DNA from: Eublepharis macularius
Taxonomy: Eukaryota; Chordata; Lepidosauria; Squamata; Eublepharidae
DNA length: 64,000 bases
Assembly: GCF_028583425.1 (NCBI RefSeq)
Contig: NC_072793.1
Coordinates: 173,701,681 to 173,765,680, forward strand
Direction of reading: 5' to 3'
A model generated the notes under the pieces. It made no database searches. It was given only the letters and a program-made list of their open reading frames with translations, and was not told where the DNA came from. The position numbers and the translations under genes were made by a program. This document shows positions 11,360-22,387 of the stretch, one piece after another (position 1 is the first letter of the stretch; the number at the start of each line of letters is the position of its first letter).

Positions 11360-11510
11360 GTAAAGAGTCCAGTAGCACCGTTAAGACTAACCAACTTTAT
11401 TGTAGCATAAGCTTTCGAGAGCCACAGCTCTCTTCATCAGATGCATAGGTGCTACTGGACTCTTTGCTATTTTTCTACTGCAGACTAACACGGCTAACTC
11501 CCCTGGATCT
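11360..11510 (-). repeat. Fold-back repeat with complete hammerhead-like core
   Basis: On the minus strand 11405-11446 reads GCAT, CTGATGA, A, GAGAGC, TGTG, GCTCTC, GAAA, GC, TT, ATGC. That is the conserved CUGAUGA and GAAA boxes around a perfect six-pair stem II, with GCAT/ATGC able to form stem I. Stem III would be a single G-C pair, as in minimal hammerheads. The ends read AGTCCAGTAGCACC and its complement, so the whole copy folds back on itself. Penelope-like elements are known to carry such motifs; membership is inference. Confidence 0.6.
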
Positions 11511-11934
11511 TATTGAACTGCGTTACCCAGTTTATGTGACGTATTAAACAGCTCCTGTTTCATTGTTCTTTGATGGGAGGAGACCATTTTTATTGCATTG
11601 TTCATTGTATGTAGTATATTTTTGTACTGCCTTTGATAATTCTGTACTCCCACCCTGAGCTTCTGCTAGAAAGGGGGACAACGAACAAAGTGAATAAATA
11701 AATCTTGAGAAGAACAGCTAGCGAACTACAGCAGACCTAGAAGTGAAATGTCATCTGCAGGGATGCTATTCAATGGGGTGGGGGGAGACAGTCTAAGGAG
11801 TTGATACTACCAAGGAGACATTGTTATATTAGAAGATTACCTGCATGCAAATGGCAATTTTGGAGTAAAATTATCTTGCTTAAAGAAGGAGGGGAAATGA
11901 ACATAATATTTCAGTCGATTAACTACTTGTCAGG

Positions 11935-12085
11935 GGTGGCAAAACAGCATGGTACAGCCAGATTTCTGAAGCTAAACAAGGTCTGGACTACCAAGGAAGG
12001 GAGACCACCGAGGAAGACTCTGCAGAGGAAGGCAATAGCAAGCCACCTGTTTGTCTCTTGCCTTGAAAATCCCTTGCTGGGGACA
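11935..12085 (+). mobile_element. 5S-rRNA-derived SINE, plus copy
   Basis: The head contains ATTTCTGAAGCTAAACAAGG and GGAAGGGAGACCACCGAGGA, recognisably the box A and downstream part of 5S rRNA. The body contains CTCTGCAGAGGAAGGCAATAG. A second copy in the opposite direction follows at 12125-12335. Confidence 0.7.
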
Positions 12086-12124
12086 CCATACATTGATTTC
12101 GACTTAATGGTACAAACATACATG

Positions 12125-12335
12125 TGGAGAGTGCTCTCAAGTCATAGGTGACTTATGGTGCCCCCTTTTGGAGTTTTCAAGGCAAGAGACTAACAGAGGT
12201 GGTTGGCCATTGCCTGCCTCTGCAACTCTGGTTTTCATTGGAGGTCTCCCATCCAATGACTAACCAAGGCTGATCCTGCTTAGCTTCTGAGATCTAACAA
12301 GATCAGGTTCACCAGGTCAGGGCACACACATGTAT
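12125..12335 (-). mobile_element. 5S-rRNA-derived SINE, minus copy
   Basis: The complement shows GATCTCAGAAGCTAAGCAGG, ATCAGCCTTGG and GGATGGGAGACC, very close to 5S rRNA. The left part (GTGGTTGGCCATTGCCTGCC) is the SINE body. It is a retroposon, not a 5S gene: the 3' half of 5S is replaced. Confidence 0.75.
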
Positions 12336-12429
12336 AATTACTTAGCAATTCACTGCCATTCACACATTATTCCCAATCCAAGCCCCAGCCCCTTCCGATT
12401 TCTCCTCTCCCCCAATCCGTTCTCAATCA

Positions 12430-12945
12430 AGAAATTTCATAGAATCATAGAGTTGGAAGGGGCCATACAGACCTTCTAGTCCAACCTCCTGCCCAGTGCA
12501 GGATCAGCCTAAAGCATCTCTGACAAGTATTCTTGAAAACTGCCAGTGAAGGGGAGCTCACCACCTCCCTAGGCAGCTGATTCCACTTTTGAACTACTCT
12601 GACTGTTAAAAAGTTTTTCCTAATATCCAGCTGGTACCTTTGTGCATGTAATTTAAGCCCATTGTTTTGGGTCCTACCCTCTGCTGCCAACCGGAACAGC
12701 TCCCTGCCCTCCTCCAAATGACAGCCTTTCAAATGCTTAAAGAGAGCAATCATGTCCCCCCTCAGCCTCCTCGTCTCCAAACTAAACATTCCCAAGGCCC
12801 TCAGCCTTTCCTCGTAGGGCTCAGTCTCCAGACCCCTGATCATCCTCGTCGCTCTCCTCTGCACCCTCTTGATTTTGTCCACATCCTTTTTGAAGTGTGG
12901 CCTCCAGAACTGCACACAACACTCAAGGCAGTATAGAGAGGGGCT
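12430..12945 (-). mobile_element. CR1 LINE, 3' end of ORF2
   Basis: About 156 codons are open on the minus strand. They show the CR1 ORF2 C-terminus: CVQFW-like RPHFKKDVDKIKRVQRRAT, MIRGLE, YEERLRALGMFSLETRRLRG, LDIRKNFLTVRVVQKWNQLP and REVVSSPSLAVFK. The copy is 5'-truncated but its frame has not been broken, so it inserted recently compared with the other LINE pieces here. The 3' tail begins at about 12430 with the AGAATCATAGAGTTGG motif. Confidence 0.85.
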
Positions 12946-13213
12946 ATGACCTGCGATTTCGACACTATTATTTTATTATTTCTACCTGTTCTTGTATGAA
13001 ATACGTTTTGCACTAAGTCAGACGCTTGGGTCACCTGTCCGCTCCTTGCTGTCCACTCCAAGGAGGGAGGGGCTTGCCCGGGAGCCTGCATTTGCAAGGG
13101 CAGGATTGGTCCTGTGGCACTTCAGCATGCAGGGCTGGAGTTCTGCCCCGGGGGTGGCCCCCTCTTGCCCCTTCCTCTGCCCGCTTCTTCCCCAAGACCT
13201 TCTCGCCACTCAC

Positions 13214-13365
13214 CTGTTCCCTCCCAGTTTCCCCCAGCCTCAGGGGCGGAGCAGGAAGTAGCTTTCCCAGTTCACACCCCTCTTTCCCGGATGCCTCTCT
13301 AGGAGCCGTTCCAGACGGTCCCTTTAACGCTTGCAGAGCCGCTTGTGCTCAAAAAGCCCAGCGGA

Positions 13366-13370
<5 letters not shown>
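13214..13370 (-). promoter_or_regulatory. Candidate first exon and promoter of gene 1
   Basis: A GC-rich stretch (about 13030-13360, with many CpG) contains on the minus strand a consensus donor, GGGAACAG/GTGAGT, ending an exon at 13214. It is the only such site in CpG-rich sequence upstream of the SCAN exon at 9602-10018. The matching layout in the other gene (CpG island, donor, then SCAN exon; 63255) supports the reading. A pure CT tract (13371-13434) abuts it upstream. Whether the exon is coding is not known. Confidence 0.45.

Positions 13371-13434
<64 letters not shown>
13371..13434. repeat. (CT)n microsatellite
   Basis: About 30 perfect CT units, directly upstream of the GC-rich first-exon candidate for gene 1. 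On the transcribed strand it is a GA tract. Confidence 0.95.
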
Positions 13435-13439
<5 letters not shown>

Positions 13440-13499
13440 GGCCCCATTAGCCTTTTCCAGGAAAAAAAGGGAAAAGATGGAGAGGCAACAGATTTATAA

Positions 13500-13625
13500 C
13501 TTGGATGAAGAAAATTTCTGTGGACAGTGAAGAAAGCTGACAGGAAGAAAATGGATTCACTTGAAATGTGGTGCTGCTGGAGGAGAGTTTTGCGGACACC
13601 ACGGGCTGCCAGAGGACAACGTTGT
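13500..13625 (+). mobile_element. BovB/RTE LINE fragment
   Basis: The plus-strand frame gives DSLEMWCC-WRRVLRTP, matching the FE(L/M)WCWRRLLR(V/I)PWT stretch near the C-terminus of BovB-type RTE ORF2. It is short, degraded and without function. Another tRNA-like SINE (13660-13830, CTGCTTAGCATGCAGAAGGC then GAGTAGACAAGAATGACG) follows. Confidence 0.6.
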
Positions 13626-13833
13626 AGCTTTAAAAGAGAAAGAGGGTGCTTTTTCTAGGCTGCCTGACCACAGGGCGCCTGCTTAGCATGCAGAAGGCCC
13701 TTGGGTCAATCCGCAGCTCCTCCAGTTCAAAGGATTAAGTAGGAGGTGGTAGGAAAGATCTCTCTCCGAGGTCCCGGAGAGCCGCTGCTAGTCTGAGTAG
13801 ACAAGAATGACGCGGATGGACCAACAGTCTGAG

Positions 13834-14068
13834 GGCCAAACTACAAGTGACGAATGACACAGGTTGGATCCTTGTCAGCTTCCCTCAAGTTTTGATGGGA
13901 AATGTAGGCAGCTTGGCGGAATGTTGGACAAGTGACAGGTGAAAAATCCACTGGACAGCAGTCGAAGAGCCAAGCTGCAAGACCAGGGCACCTACATTTC
14001 CCATCAAAACTTGAGGGAAGCGACAAGTGTCCAACCTGTGCCATTCGTCACTTATAGCTTGGCCCTGA
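13834..14068. mobile_element. Palindromic MITE, long form
   Basis: A near-palindrome of about 235 bp. The ends read GAGGGCCAAACTACAAGTGA and the complement of AGGGCCAAGCTATAAGTGAC; the inner arms hold CAAGTTTTGATGGGAAATGT and its complement. No coding capacity, so it needs a transposase from elsewhere. Related long copies are at 31450-31702, 41493-41725 and 42643-42890, and a short form shares the terminal GGGCCAAGCTACA (27703-27828, 32283-32405, 49853-49977). Confidence 0.75.
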
Positions 14069-15061
14069 TTCAGTATAAAGCAGCATCACGTGTGTTCGTG
14101 AGTATTGTAAGCCAAGAGGGACAGAGGGAATCTTTGTGAAGGGGGATTATGATAGCTTTGGGTAGCCCAACACATCTCTGGGGGTCAATTTCCACTGCCT
14201 CTGAGAATAGCCGCCAGTCACAGATTCTGCAGCCACCTCTAGTTGAGGAGAAGCCCAGCCCATGGGGATGGAAACCTCCAGTGCTATTCAGCTGGGTTGC
14301 TAGGTGGCACATACCAGTGTGTGTGTGTGTATTCACACCATTCCCTCTGTGACTTCAGCAAAACCGTTACAAAACAAGAGCTGGAGTGGTTCCAGCCACA
14401 CCTCGAGGACTTAGTAGAGTGTGTTCCACGTCACCATCTGCCTGTGGCATCATCAATCACTTCCACGTTTCATTCCCCCTTAAAAATCTTATTCTCTTTG
14501 CATTATGTCTTCATTGTTTTTTCTTACATTATGAGGCACCTTGTAGGTTATCTGACCATTTGTATCTGATGAAGGGAGCTCTGACTCTCAAGACCATGAG
14601 TGATTCCGCACACATTGGATAATGCACTTCCAATCCTCTTTATAAATCATTTGGAAAAACAGGGTTTCTCACCTGTAACTGTTGATCGTCGAGTCTCTTC
14701 TGTGCAGACACACATTGGGACTGCGCAGGCGCAGGCCAGCCGCGGAGAAGATTCTTTTAGCTTCTAGAAATGTGACGGGGACGTTCGGGCCCACCGTGCA
14801 TGCGCGCCGGTGTTCCCGCCAATTTTGAAGTACAAGTACCCGAACGTCCCCGGCATTCCCTCAGTTCACCTGAGCCGCCGGAGAAACAATGGAGTAAACC
14901 AAGCACTCACAGCGGGGCAGGCGGGAGGGAATGTGTGTCTGCACAGAAGAGACTCGACGATCAACAGTTACAGGTGAGAAACCCTGTTTATCGTCATCGT
15001 CCTTCTGTGCAGCCCCACATTGGGAGAATAGCATCTCACCAATGGGGGCGGGTGTGAGTGT

Positions 15062-16497
15062 CTAGGTGAACAAAGAATGCAGAACAGCCGTGCCAACAGC
15101 GGATTCACGGCGTGCATTCACGTCTACAGAATAATGTTTAATGAAAGTGTCAGCGGTAGACCACGTTGCAGCTTGGCAGACGTCCTGGAGTGGCACTCCT
15201 CGCAGGAAGGCAGCAGAGGCAGCTTGTGCTCGAGTAGAATGAGCAGTAATCAACAACGGGCACCGGACTCCAGCTTGCTGATAACAAAGTTTAATTGCAG
15301 ACACAATCCAGCGAGAGATGGACTGGGCAGAAGCTGGCGAGCCCTTGCGAGGGCCAGAGTAACACAAGAACAGGGCAGGAGACTTCCTGAAACACTTGGT
15401 GCGATGTAAATAAAACAATAAAGCACGTTTCACATCCAATGTGTGTAGAGTACGTTCCTCTGGGGAAGAGGGAGTAGGAAAAAAGGAAGGAAGGACCACC
15501 TTTTGACGCAGGTGAAATTTGGAAACCACCTTGGGCAGGAACTGCATACTAGTGTGGAGCATGACCGTACCGGGGAAGAACTGCAGGAAGGGGGGGTCAC
15601 ACCTCAGAGCAGACAACTCCCCTACCCGCCTGGAGGAAGTGACTGCTACCAAAAAGGCCACCTTCTGCGTGAGCAGAGGCAAGGGACAGGTAGACAGGGG
15701 CTCAAAAGGGGAGAGCATCAAAGGGAGAGCACCAGGGTCAGGCTCCACTGAGGAATAGGATGGGCCCTAGGAGGAAAGGACTTTAATAGGCCCTTCAGGA
15801 ACTGTTTGGACAGCCAATGTGCAAACACAGTCCTCCCATCAATCTGCTCATGGAAGGCAGAGATAGCAGCCATGTGCACCTTAACACTGGAGAACGCCAG
15901 GCCTTGGGAGCACAGGTCCAGGAGGTAGTCCAGAATGACAGGCAGCAGGCAAGTGAAAGGGGAAACCCCTTTGGGGGCTAACCACCTAGAGAAACGTGAC
16001 CACTTCCTCTGGTAGGACAACCTGGTAGACGGTTTTCGGGCATTCAAGATCACGTTAAGCACCCTAGCAGAGAGGTCTAGTCTGGGGCGCAGAGGAGCCA
16101 GGCAGTCAGATTTAGCACTGCCACATCGTGATGCCACACCCCGTCCATGAGTAACAGGTCTGGGGCGTGTGGAAGCGGGAGACACCGCCCCTGTGACAGG
16201 GAGAGCAAAAGGGGGAACCAATCCTGGCGAGGCCACCGAGGGGCAATCAGGATACAATGGGTTCGGAAGGCTCTGATCCTGGAGAGGACCTTGTGAAGGA
16301 GTGGGAAGGGCGGGAAGGCATAAAAGAGCCCTGGAGACCAGGGTATCTGGAAGGCATCCCCCAGTGAACGATGGCCAATCCCGGCCCGGGAGCAGAACAG
16401 GGGGGCCTGTGTGTTGTGGGCTGTGGCGAAGAGGTCGACGAGCGGGGTGCCCCACATGCGGAAAACCACGTGGAGGTAAGCCCTGTTGAGGGACCAC
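15062..16497 (-). mobile_element. DIRS element: tyrosine recombinase part
   Basis: The last part. It carries the core-binding region (STRLSYQRKWSRFSRWLAP) and, toward the end, the catalytic block HSTRAQAASAAFLRGVP then WSTADTFIKHY of the tyrosine recombinase fold. DIRS elements insert with this enzyme in place of a DDE integrase and so leave no target duplication. It is a fossil part. Confidence 0.85.
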
Positions 16498-18229
16498 TCG
16501 TGTTGGGGCAAAAACACCCTGCTCGGCGTGTCTGCTGCTGTGTTGCTCTCCCCAGCTATATGGACGGCCTTGGGCAGGACGTTGTTGGTAATGGCCCAGG
16601 TCCAGAGCGTAGTCGCTTCCCTGCAGAGCTTGAGCGAGACCGTTCCTCCCTGCTTGTTGAGATAGTAACAGGCCGTGGTGTTGTCCGACAGGACCTGCAC
16701 CCTCTTGTTCCGAATGACATCTGCAAAAGAAGCAAGGGAGTAATGGATCGCTCTAAGCTCTAAGAGGTTAATGTGCACCTCAAGGGAGGACCAAACACCT
16801 TGAGCAGACAGGCGTCCACAACGCCCTCCCCAGCCTAGATTGGAAGCGTCCGTAAAGACGGTGACCCCCGGCAGGAAGGGACCAAAAGGACAACCCTTGG
16901 ACAAATTCTCAGGGACAGTCCACCACACCAAGGACCGCTGTACCACCCTCGGGATGGAAAACCCACGGTGTTGACTCATAGCGAGAGGGTTGAAAACCCG
17001 AACAAACCAGTTTTGCAGAGGCCGCATGTGCAGGCGTGCAAAACACACCACCCCTGTGGAGGAGGCCATGAGGCCCAACAAGGTTTGAATCAGGAGGGCA
17101 GTTTGGAACCGGTTATGCACGAAGTGGCGGGCCAGGGAGGACAGCCTGCGCAAGCGGTCCGGGGGTAGATAAGCCCGGCCCAGCAGAGAGTCAAAGTGGA
17201 CCCCGATGAACCTAATGCTCGTACCTGGGGACAAAACAGACTTCCCCAAATTAACCACTAGCCCCAGGCCGTCTAGCACGGACAAGGTGAGGGCGATAGA
17301 GGCCCAGAGGGAATCAGAGGAGGGACCCACCAGGAGCCAATAATCCAAATATGGATAGACAAAACAGCCACTAGACCGTAAATGTGCCACCACGGTGGCC
17401 ATACATTTAGTGAACACCCTGGGCGCCGAGGCCAGGCCAAAGGGCAAGGCTGTGTACTCATAGACAGCGCCTCCACAGGTAAAACGGAGATATTTCCTGT
17501 GGCCCTCAAAGATGGAAATGTGGAAGTAGGCGTCTTTGAGATCCAAAATGGCCATCCAGACGCCTGACTCCAAGAGTTCCAATACTCGTGACAGAGTAAG
17601 CATCCTAAACTTTTCCACCCTCAAGTAAGTATTAAGGGTCCGAAGGTCCAAAATGGGACGAGACCCCCCATCTTTCTTATCCACAAGAAAGTATCTTGAG
17701 TAAAACCCCCAAGGGGAAGTAGAGACATCGACCACCCGGACAGCACCTTTGTTAACCAGCTCCAAAACATTATTTTGTAAAACAACATTACAACAAGGAG
17801 CACAACGAGAGGGGTGCGAAAGAGGGGGTACAGTGGTGAACGATAACTTATAACCACGGGCCACAATAGAGAGGACCCAAGTATCGGTAGTAATGAGTTG
17901 CCAACGGGGCAAGAAAGGCCGTAGCCTGTCCAAGAACAAGATAGCAAGAGCGTCCTTGGAGGCCAACGGGGAAGCGTCCTGGCATAGTCAGAAGACCGAG
18001 GGCTTCTGCGCCGAAGTCGAGGGCTTGGGCGAGGGAGGCTGCTGTCGTCCCTTGGACCGGCCGGAGCGTCTCGAAGAGTGGCGCTGCTGGCCAGAGTAGG
18101 AACGGTTGCCATAGGATTGGCCCGAGAAGTACCTTCCTTGGCGCTGTTGGAACTGCTGGTAGGGGGACTGATAGGACCGGAACTTGCCGTACCGATATCT
18201 CGGACCCGACTGCGGAACCGAAGGCGCAA
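16077..18229 (-). mobile_element. DIRS element: reverse transcriptase and RNase H part
   Basis: Contains DIRS-type reverse transcriptase blocks (GGSRPILDLRTLN, VWMAILDLKDAYFHI, YTALPFGLASAPRVFTK) and an RNase H region (VTVFTDASNLGWGG, then HINLLELRAI and VQVLSDNTTA). The part overlaps its neighbours in other frames, as is usual for this family. It is a fossil part. Confidence 0.85.
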
Positions 18230-20117
18230 CCCCGAGGGACTTGGCCGTCTGCTGGTTCTTCTTCATGAGAGAAAGGGACTCATCCGTTTTCTCTGAGAAG
18301 AGCTGGGGACCTTCAAACGGGAAATCCTCGACTTTGGCCTTCTTCTCGGGGGGCAGGGCTGTAGATCGAAGCCAGGCGTGCCGACGCAAGAGCACTGAGG
18401 ATGCCATTGCACGTGCAGCAGAGTCGGCGGCGTCTTTGCCAGCTGTCATTTGTTGCTTTGACAACCGGAAAGCCTCAGCCTGGAGAGCCTTGACCAAGTT
18501 ACGGCGGTCGTCGGGAAGGTCAGAGAGGTAAGATGACAGACGCTTCCACAAGAAGAGATTGTAGGAGCCCATTATCACTTGGAAATTGGCGATACGGAAC
18601 CCCAGGGAAGCCGAAGAATACACCTTCCGACCAACGCCATCTAGCTTTCTGCCCTCCCGATCCGACGGAGCCGAAGAGGAACCGCGTCGGAACCGAGCTT
18701 GACCCTCCTCGGCTACGATGGAAGAGGGTTTCGGATGGGTAAAGAGGTAAGGGCAATCCTCCTGTTTGAGCCGATAATATTTCTCGACCTTCTTGGCCGT
18801 AGGCGGCACGGAAGCAGGGGTCTGCCAGAGCGCGAGGGCATTGTCGACGAGATCCTCGACAGGGGGGAACGCCACCGAGGCAGGAGACCCAGAGTATAAC
18901 GGCTCCAGCAGCTTGCTCTTGGGTTTAGAGGTTGAGGAGGCGACATCAAGCTCCAGTGCGGCAGCCATCCGGACCAGCTGCTCCGCGAATACTCTGTAGT
19001 CGTCATTAGGGGACGACGAACGGAGCTCCCCCACAGCATCATCAGGGGAAGGGTTGGAGGCCGCGTCCGAGGAGTACTCTGATGGAGACGCCAGGCCCTC
19101 TTCATCCTCGGAGTCGGAGAAAGCCGCCGGGGTCTGCGTCGGAACCGAAGGGCGCTCCGTCGGAACCGAGGTACAAGGCTCGGGAGCCGAAAGATGGCGA
19201 TGCGGCCGAGCGGCAGGCGGAGCAAGTGGCAGAGTCGACGGTGCCGGAACCGAGGTCAAGGGCGCCGACGGGCCAGGCAGGAAGGGGGCGGACTGTTGGA
19301 TCCAAGCCACGAAATCTTGCCAGGAGGCCACGTTCCCAAAGCCCGGGACAGGCTGCCAAGGAGGTAGAGCAGCAGGCACCGGAACGGATCGGTGAAACGG
19401 CGCCGGAACCGACAAGACTGGCTGCGACGGAACGGAGACCTCCGACGGGACCGGAGCAGATGGCAGGGAGCGTTCAAACTCCTGGAACGGTTCCGAAAAA
19501 CAAGGGAACGATTCATAGTCGTCCGGAACCACCGGAGGAGGCATACGAGGAGGCGAAGGGGTGTGCAGGAGACTCCTGACGTCCTCAGCAGGAGGGGCAG
19601 ATCTGGGAGGCGAACCAGCCAACGATGTCGGGGCCGGCGATAAAGCACGGCTCTTGGATTTCGATCTGGCCTTTGCCTTTTTTGGCGGGGGCTCCGAAGA
19701 AGCCTCAGTGGCCAAAGGTTTCGAAGAAGGCTTTGAAGAAGCGCGTTTCTTCGCCTTCCGACTGGACGGAGCACTCACGGAACCGGAGGCAGTCAAGCCC
19801 TCCGGAACGGACGGCCCCGTCGGATCCGAGGGGAGCGGTTCCGGCGACTTACGTGGAGCCGGCGAGGGAGCGACAGAGCTGGGCCTGCTCCCGGACGATC
19901 CAGAAGGTTTGGGCGGCAGAAGGTTGGCGTCCCAAAGGAAGGCTCGGAGCCTGGCCTTGCGGTCGTTCCGCGCCTTCGGGGTGAAGGCCATGCAGAACTT
20001 ACAGCGCTCCACGACGTGCCCCTCGCCCAAACAGATAAGGCACAGGTCATGACCGTCTGAGTGGGTCATTTTAGTGCCACACTGCTGGCATTTTTTAAAT
20101 AGAGAGGAATGGGACAT
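17988..20117 (-). mobile_element. DIRS element: gag-like part
   Basis: The first part of the element, about 700 codons. It has an N-terminal cysteine/histidine cluster (CQQCGTKM, CLICLGEGH, CKFCMAF), then a long region rich in proline, serine and alanine, then a more ordered helical region and an arginine/glycine/tyrosine/glutamine-rich end. This is the usual composition of vertebrate DIRS first ORFs, thought to bind the element RNA. It is a fossil part with no host role implied. Confidence 0.8.
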
Positions 20118-20559
20118 GGTGGAGGCGTTTCCCAGAGATGAAGGAGGAAACGATAACTCACAAGCGAAGAAAAAGTCCGAAGACGCGAGTGACAGCTAAA
20201 GAACCTTTTCGAACGGCGGCGAAAAAGGAACTGAGGGAATTCCGGGGACGTTCGGGTACTTGTACTTCAAAATTGGCGGGAACACCGGCGCGCATGCGCG
20301 GTGGGCCCGAACGTCCCCGTCACATTTCTAGAAGCTAAAAGAATCTTCTCCGCGGCTGGCCTGCGCCTGCGCAGTCCCAATGTGGGGCTGCACAGAAGGA
20401 CGACGACGATCAGATATTTTTGATGTGCGGAACAAAAAATCCACCTCAAACGATTGATAAAGTGCATTGAAAGTGCATTATCCAACGTGTGCAGAATCAG
20501 CCCTTATCCCCTGGAAATCTTGTTGGTCTTTAAGGTGATACCAGACTTGAATATTGTTC

Positions 20560-20700
20560 TTCAAGCTCTTATTTTAGATTTCTGCAATCCTTTTCAGAGT
20601 ACATTGCTTACTAGATGTTGCGCCCTATCAAGCCCATTGACTTACACTGTGCAAACTGCCTTGGGTCTTAATGAGAAAGTCAGACTATAAAAGCAATAAT
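20560..20700 (+). mobile_element. LINE 3' tail
   Basis: Ends with CTGCCTTGGGTCTTAATGAG and AAAGTCAGACTATAAAAGC. The same tail occurs at 23380-23520, 35440-35690, 41735-42030, 57885-57945 and, in the minus direction, 32230-32810 and 38515-38960. The family was not identified. Confidence 0.5.
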
Positions 20701-20869
20701 ATACATTTCAGTAATGGATAAATTAACCCTCCTTCCTGTCCAGCTTGCAGGGAGGCAGACACCAATACAAATGGTGTGAAATCATCTAAAAGAATGAACC
20801 GTTTTGAAATGCAATATTGAAACAACTTGGCAGATGTGAAAATTAGTAGACTGGGGTAAACAAACATCT

Positions 20870-21360
20870 ATTTCTCAAAGGAGAAGTAGGACCGCCCCCC
20901 GCAATCCCACCCTTGGTCATTCCAACAACTGCAGACATAAATGAGTGCTGCACTGCAGTTCTCACAAATGCTAACATTCAACAAGCAGAAAATGCAACAA
21001 TATCATACAGATCTTGTCCCCAAGACTCACACAGGACTTCAAAGCAATCTACTAGATATAATATCGGCCTCCGCTCCAGCAGAGAATCCGGTTGGCTGAC
21101 TCTCAAACTCTGTACTGAGCAAACAAACTCATTTTTGAAGAAACCTTTTAACCGCTTGGTGTTTTATGAAGGAGCTGATAGGTTTGCAAGGCGACAGAAC
21201 GGTTTGTGTGTGTGAGTAAAAGAACAGCCTGCTCCCACGAAGGAAAGCTGTTAGCTTAGGGCATCGTTTACAACAAGCGAAGTAAGCATATGAATTATGA
21301 ACAAACTGTTCCTGAATTAAAGAGCAAGTGCTGTTTTAGATCAGAAGTGCTTAGCTGGAT
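20870..21360. other. Intergenic, nothing recognised
   Basis: About 490 bp without coding signs, repeat ends or composition I can assign. It may be an old unclassified repeat. Confidence 0.4.
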
Positions 21361-21590
21361 CAGACATGTTTACTCAGCTGTATGAGGCTGCGGCTCAGGT
21401 GCAGAGCCTTTGCTTAGCGTGTAGAAAATCCCTGGTTTGATCCCCAGCATCTCCAGTTTTAAAAAGGATCAGGTCGTAGATTCTGTGAAAAACCTCTGCC
21501 TGAGACCCTGGAGAGCCACGGTTAGTCTGAGTAGACAACACTGACCTCGATAGCCTGAGGGTCTGACTCAGTGTAAGGAAACTTCATATC
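21360..21590 (+). mobile_element. tRNA-derived SINE of a second family
   Basis: The head has an A-box-like CTCAGGTGCAGAGCCTTTGC and a B box TGGTTTGATCCCCAGCATC. The body has CCTGGAGAGCCACGGTTAGT and GAGTAGACAACACTGACC, ending CAGTGTAAGGAAACTTCAT. The same family is found at 13660-13830 and, as a 3' piece in minus sense, near 54688. Confidence 0.65.
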
Positions 21591-21771
21591 CTCTAGTCTA
21601 ATTAGTACCCTGTTGCTAACAGCAGGCAGCTAAATATGTCTATCTGAGCAGAGCAGGAAACCGTGTTTTTTGGACCACAGTCTAGTATTCACAGGTATAC
21701 TTCCTCTGATTATGGAGGTTCAACATAGAAGGCTATCCTCGATCGTTTATCTGATCCTATATTAAAGCCAC

Positions 21772-21969
21772 AAGCCAGTATGGTGTAGTGGTTGAGAGTG
21801 GCAGGACTCTAATCTGGAGAGCTGGGTTTGATTCCCCACTCCTCTGCTTGAAGCCAGTTGGGTAACCTTGGGTCAGCCACAGCTCTCTTAGAGCTCTCTC
21901 AGCTCCACTGCTCTGTGTGGGCATTAAGTTGTCCTGAAGGGCGGTCTATAAATCAAATGTTGTTGTTGC

Positions 21970-22006
<37 letters not shown>
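21772..22006 (+). mobile_element. Sauria-type SINE with (TTG)n tail
   Basis: Full head (AGCCAGTATGGTGTAGTGGT), B box (GGGTTTGATTCCCC), body and tail (GGCGGTCTATAAATCAAATG), followed by a TTG microsatellite to about 22006. Confidence 0.85.
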
Positions 22007-22387
22007 ATGAGGTTCTCTGAATCTCTAGCTTTCATTTTTTTAAAAAAAAGTAAGTCTCCAGCCCCTTCCATTACAGAGATATGGCTTTTCTCTTATATCT
22101 TCACAATGCTTGGGCAATTAGCCCAGCCTAGCACTGGACCTTTCTACTCCCCCCCCCCCCACTAAACAGCACAGATTACAAACTATTGTTCTCCCTCCTC
22201 CCAAAGGAAAACAAAAACCTGCAACACAGCCACTGGAACATCTTGCCACTTGGGATATTGAGAGAGCATGCCAGCATAAAGGTCTGGTTGTAAAACAAGG
22301 ATACCTTGGCCTTTACATAAAATTCAATGGTTAAGGACTGGGAGGTTATTAGTAATTTAAACAAAATGTAGTTTAAAAGCATAACAA

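Larger units (their letters stand above)
14657..20410 (-). mobile_element. DIRS-type tyrosine-recombinase retroelement, close to whole
   Basis: An LTR-kin fossil of the DIRS family. It has inverted terminal repeats (about 14657-14880 and 20232-20410) that are nearly identical. It also has an internal complementary region (about 14935-15035) that joins the complements of both outer ends, the layout known to template the circular DIRS intermediate. Parts in order on the minus strand are gag-like, reverse transcriptase/RNase H, and tyrosine recombinase. The copy looks close to whole with at most a few breaks, and the near-identity of its ends points to a young insertion. Confidence 0.9.
14598..20505. 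mobile_element. hAT-like MITE split by the DIRS element
   Basis: The left flank (14598-14656) holds TGATTCCGCACACATTGGAT and ATAATGCACTT. The right flank (20411-20505) holds the complement of nearly the same sequence, AGTGCATTATCCAACGTGTG. The two flanks form one short inverted-repeat element into whose middle the DIRS copy inserted. Outside it, 14555-14597 and 20508-20545 are the two halves of an older CTTGTTGGTCT fold-back repeat, so three layers are nested. Confidence 0.65.

Noticed and set aside
12125-12335. 5S rRNA gene
   Set aside because: Only part of 5S is present and it is joined to a SINE body found in other copies.
12445-12915. Minus-strand ORF of 156 codons as a host gene
   Set aside because: The protein is the C-terminus of CR1 ORF2.
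14935-15035. Inverted and direct repeats near 14.9 kb as a CRISPR or attachment site
   Set aside because: They are the internal complementary region of the DIRS element, explained by its two ends.
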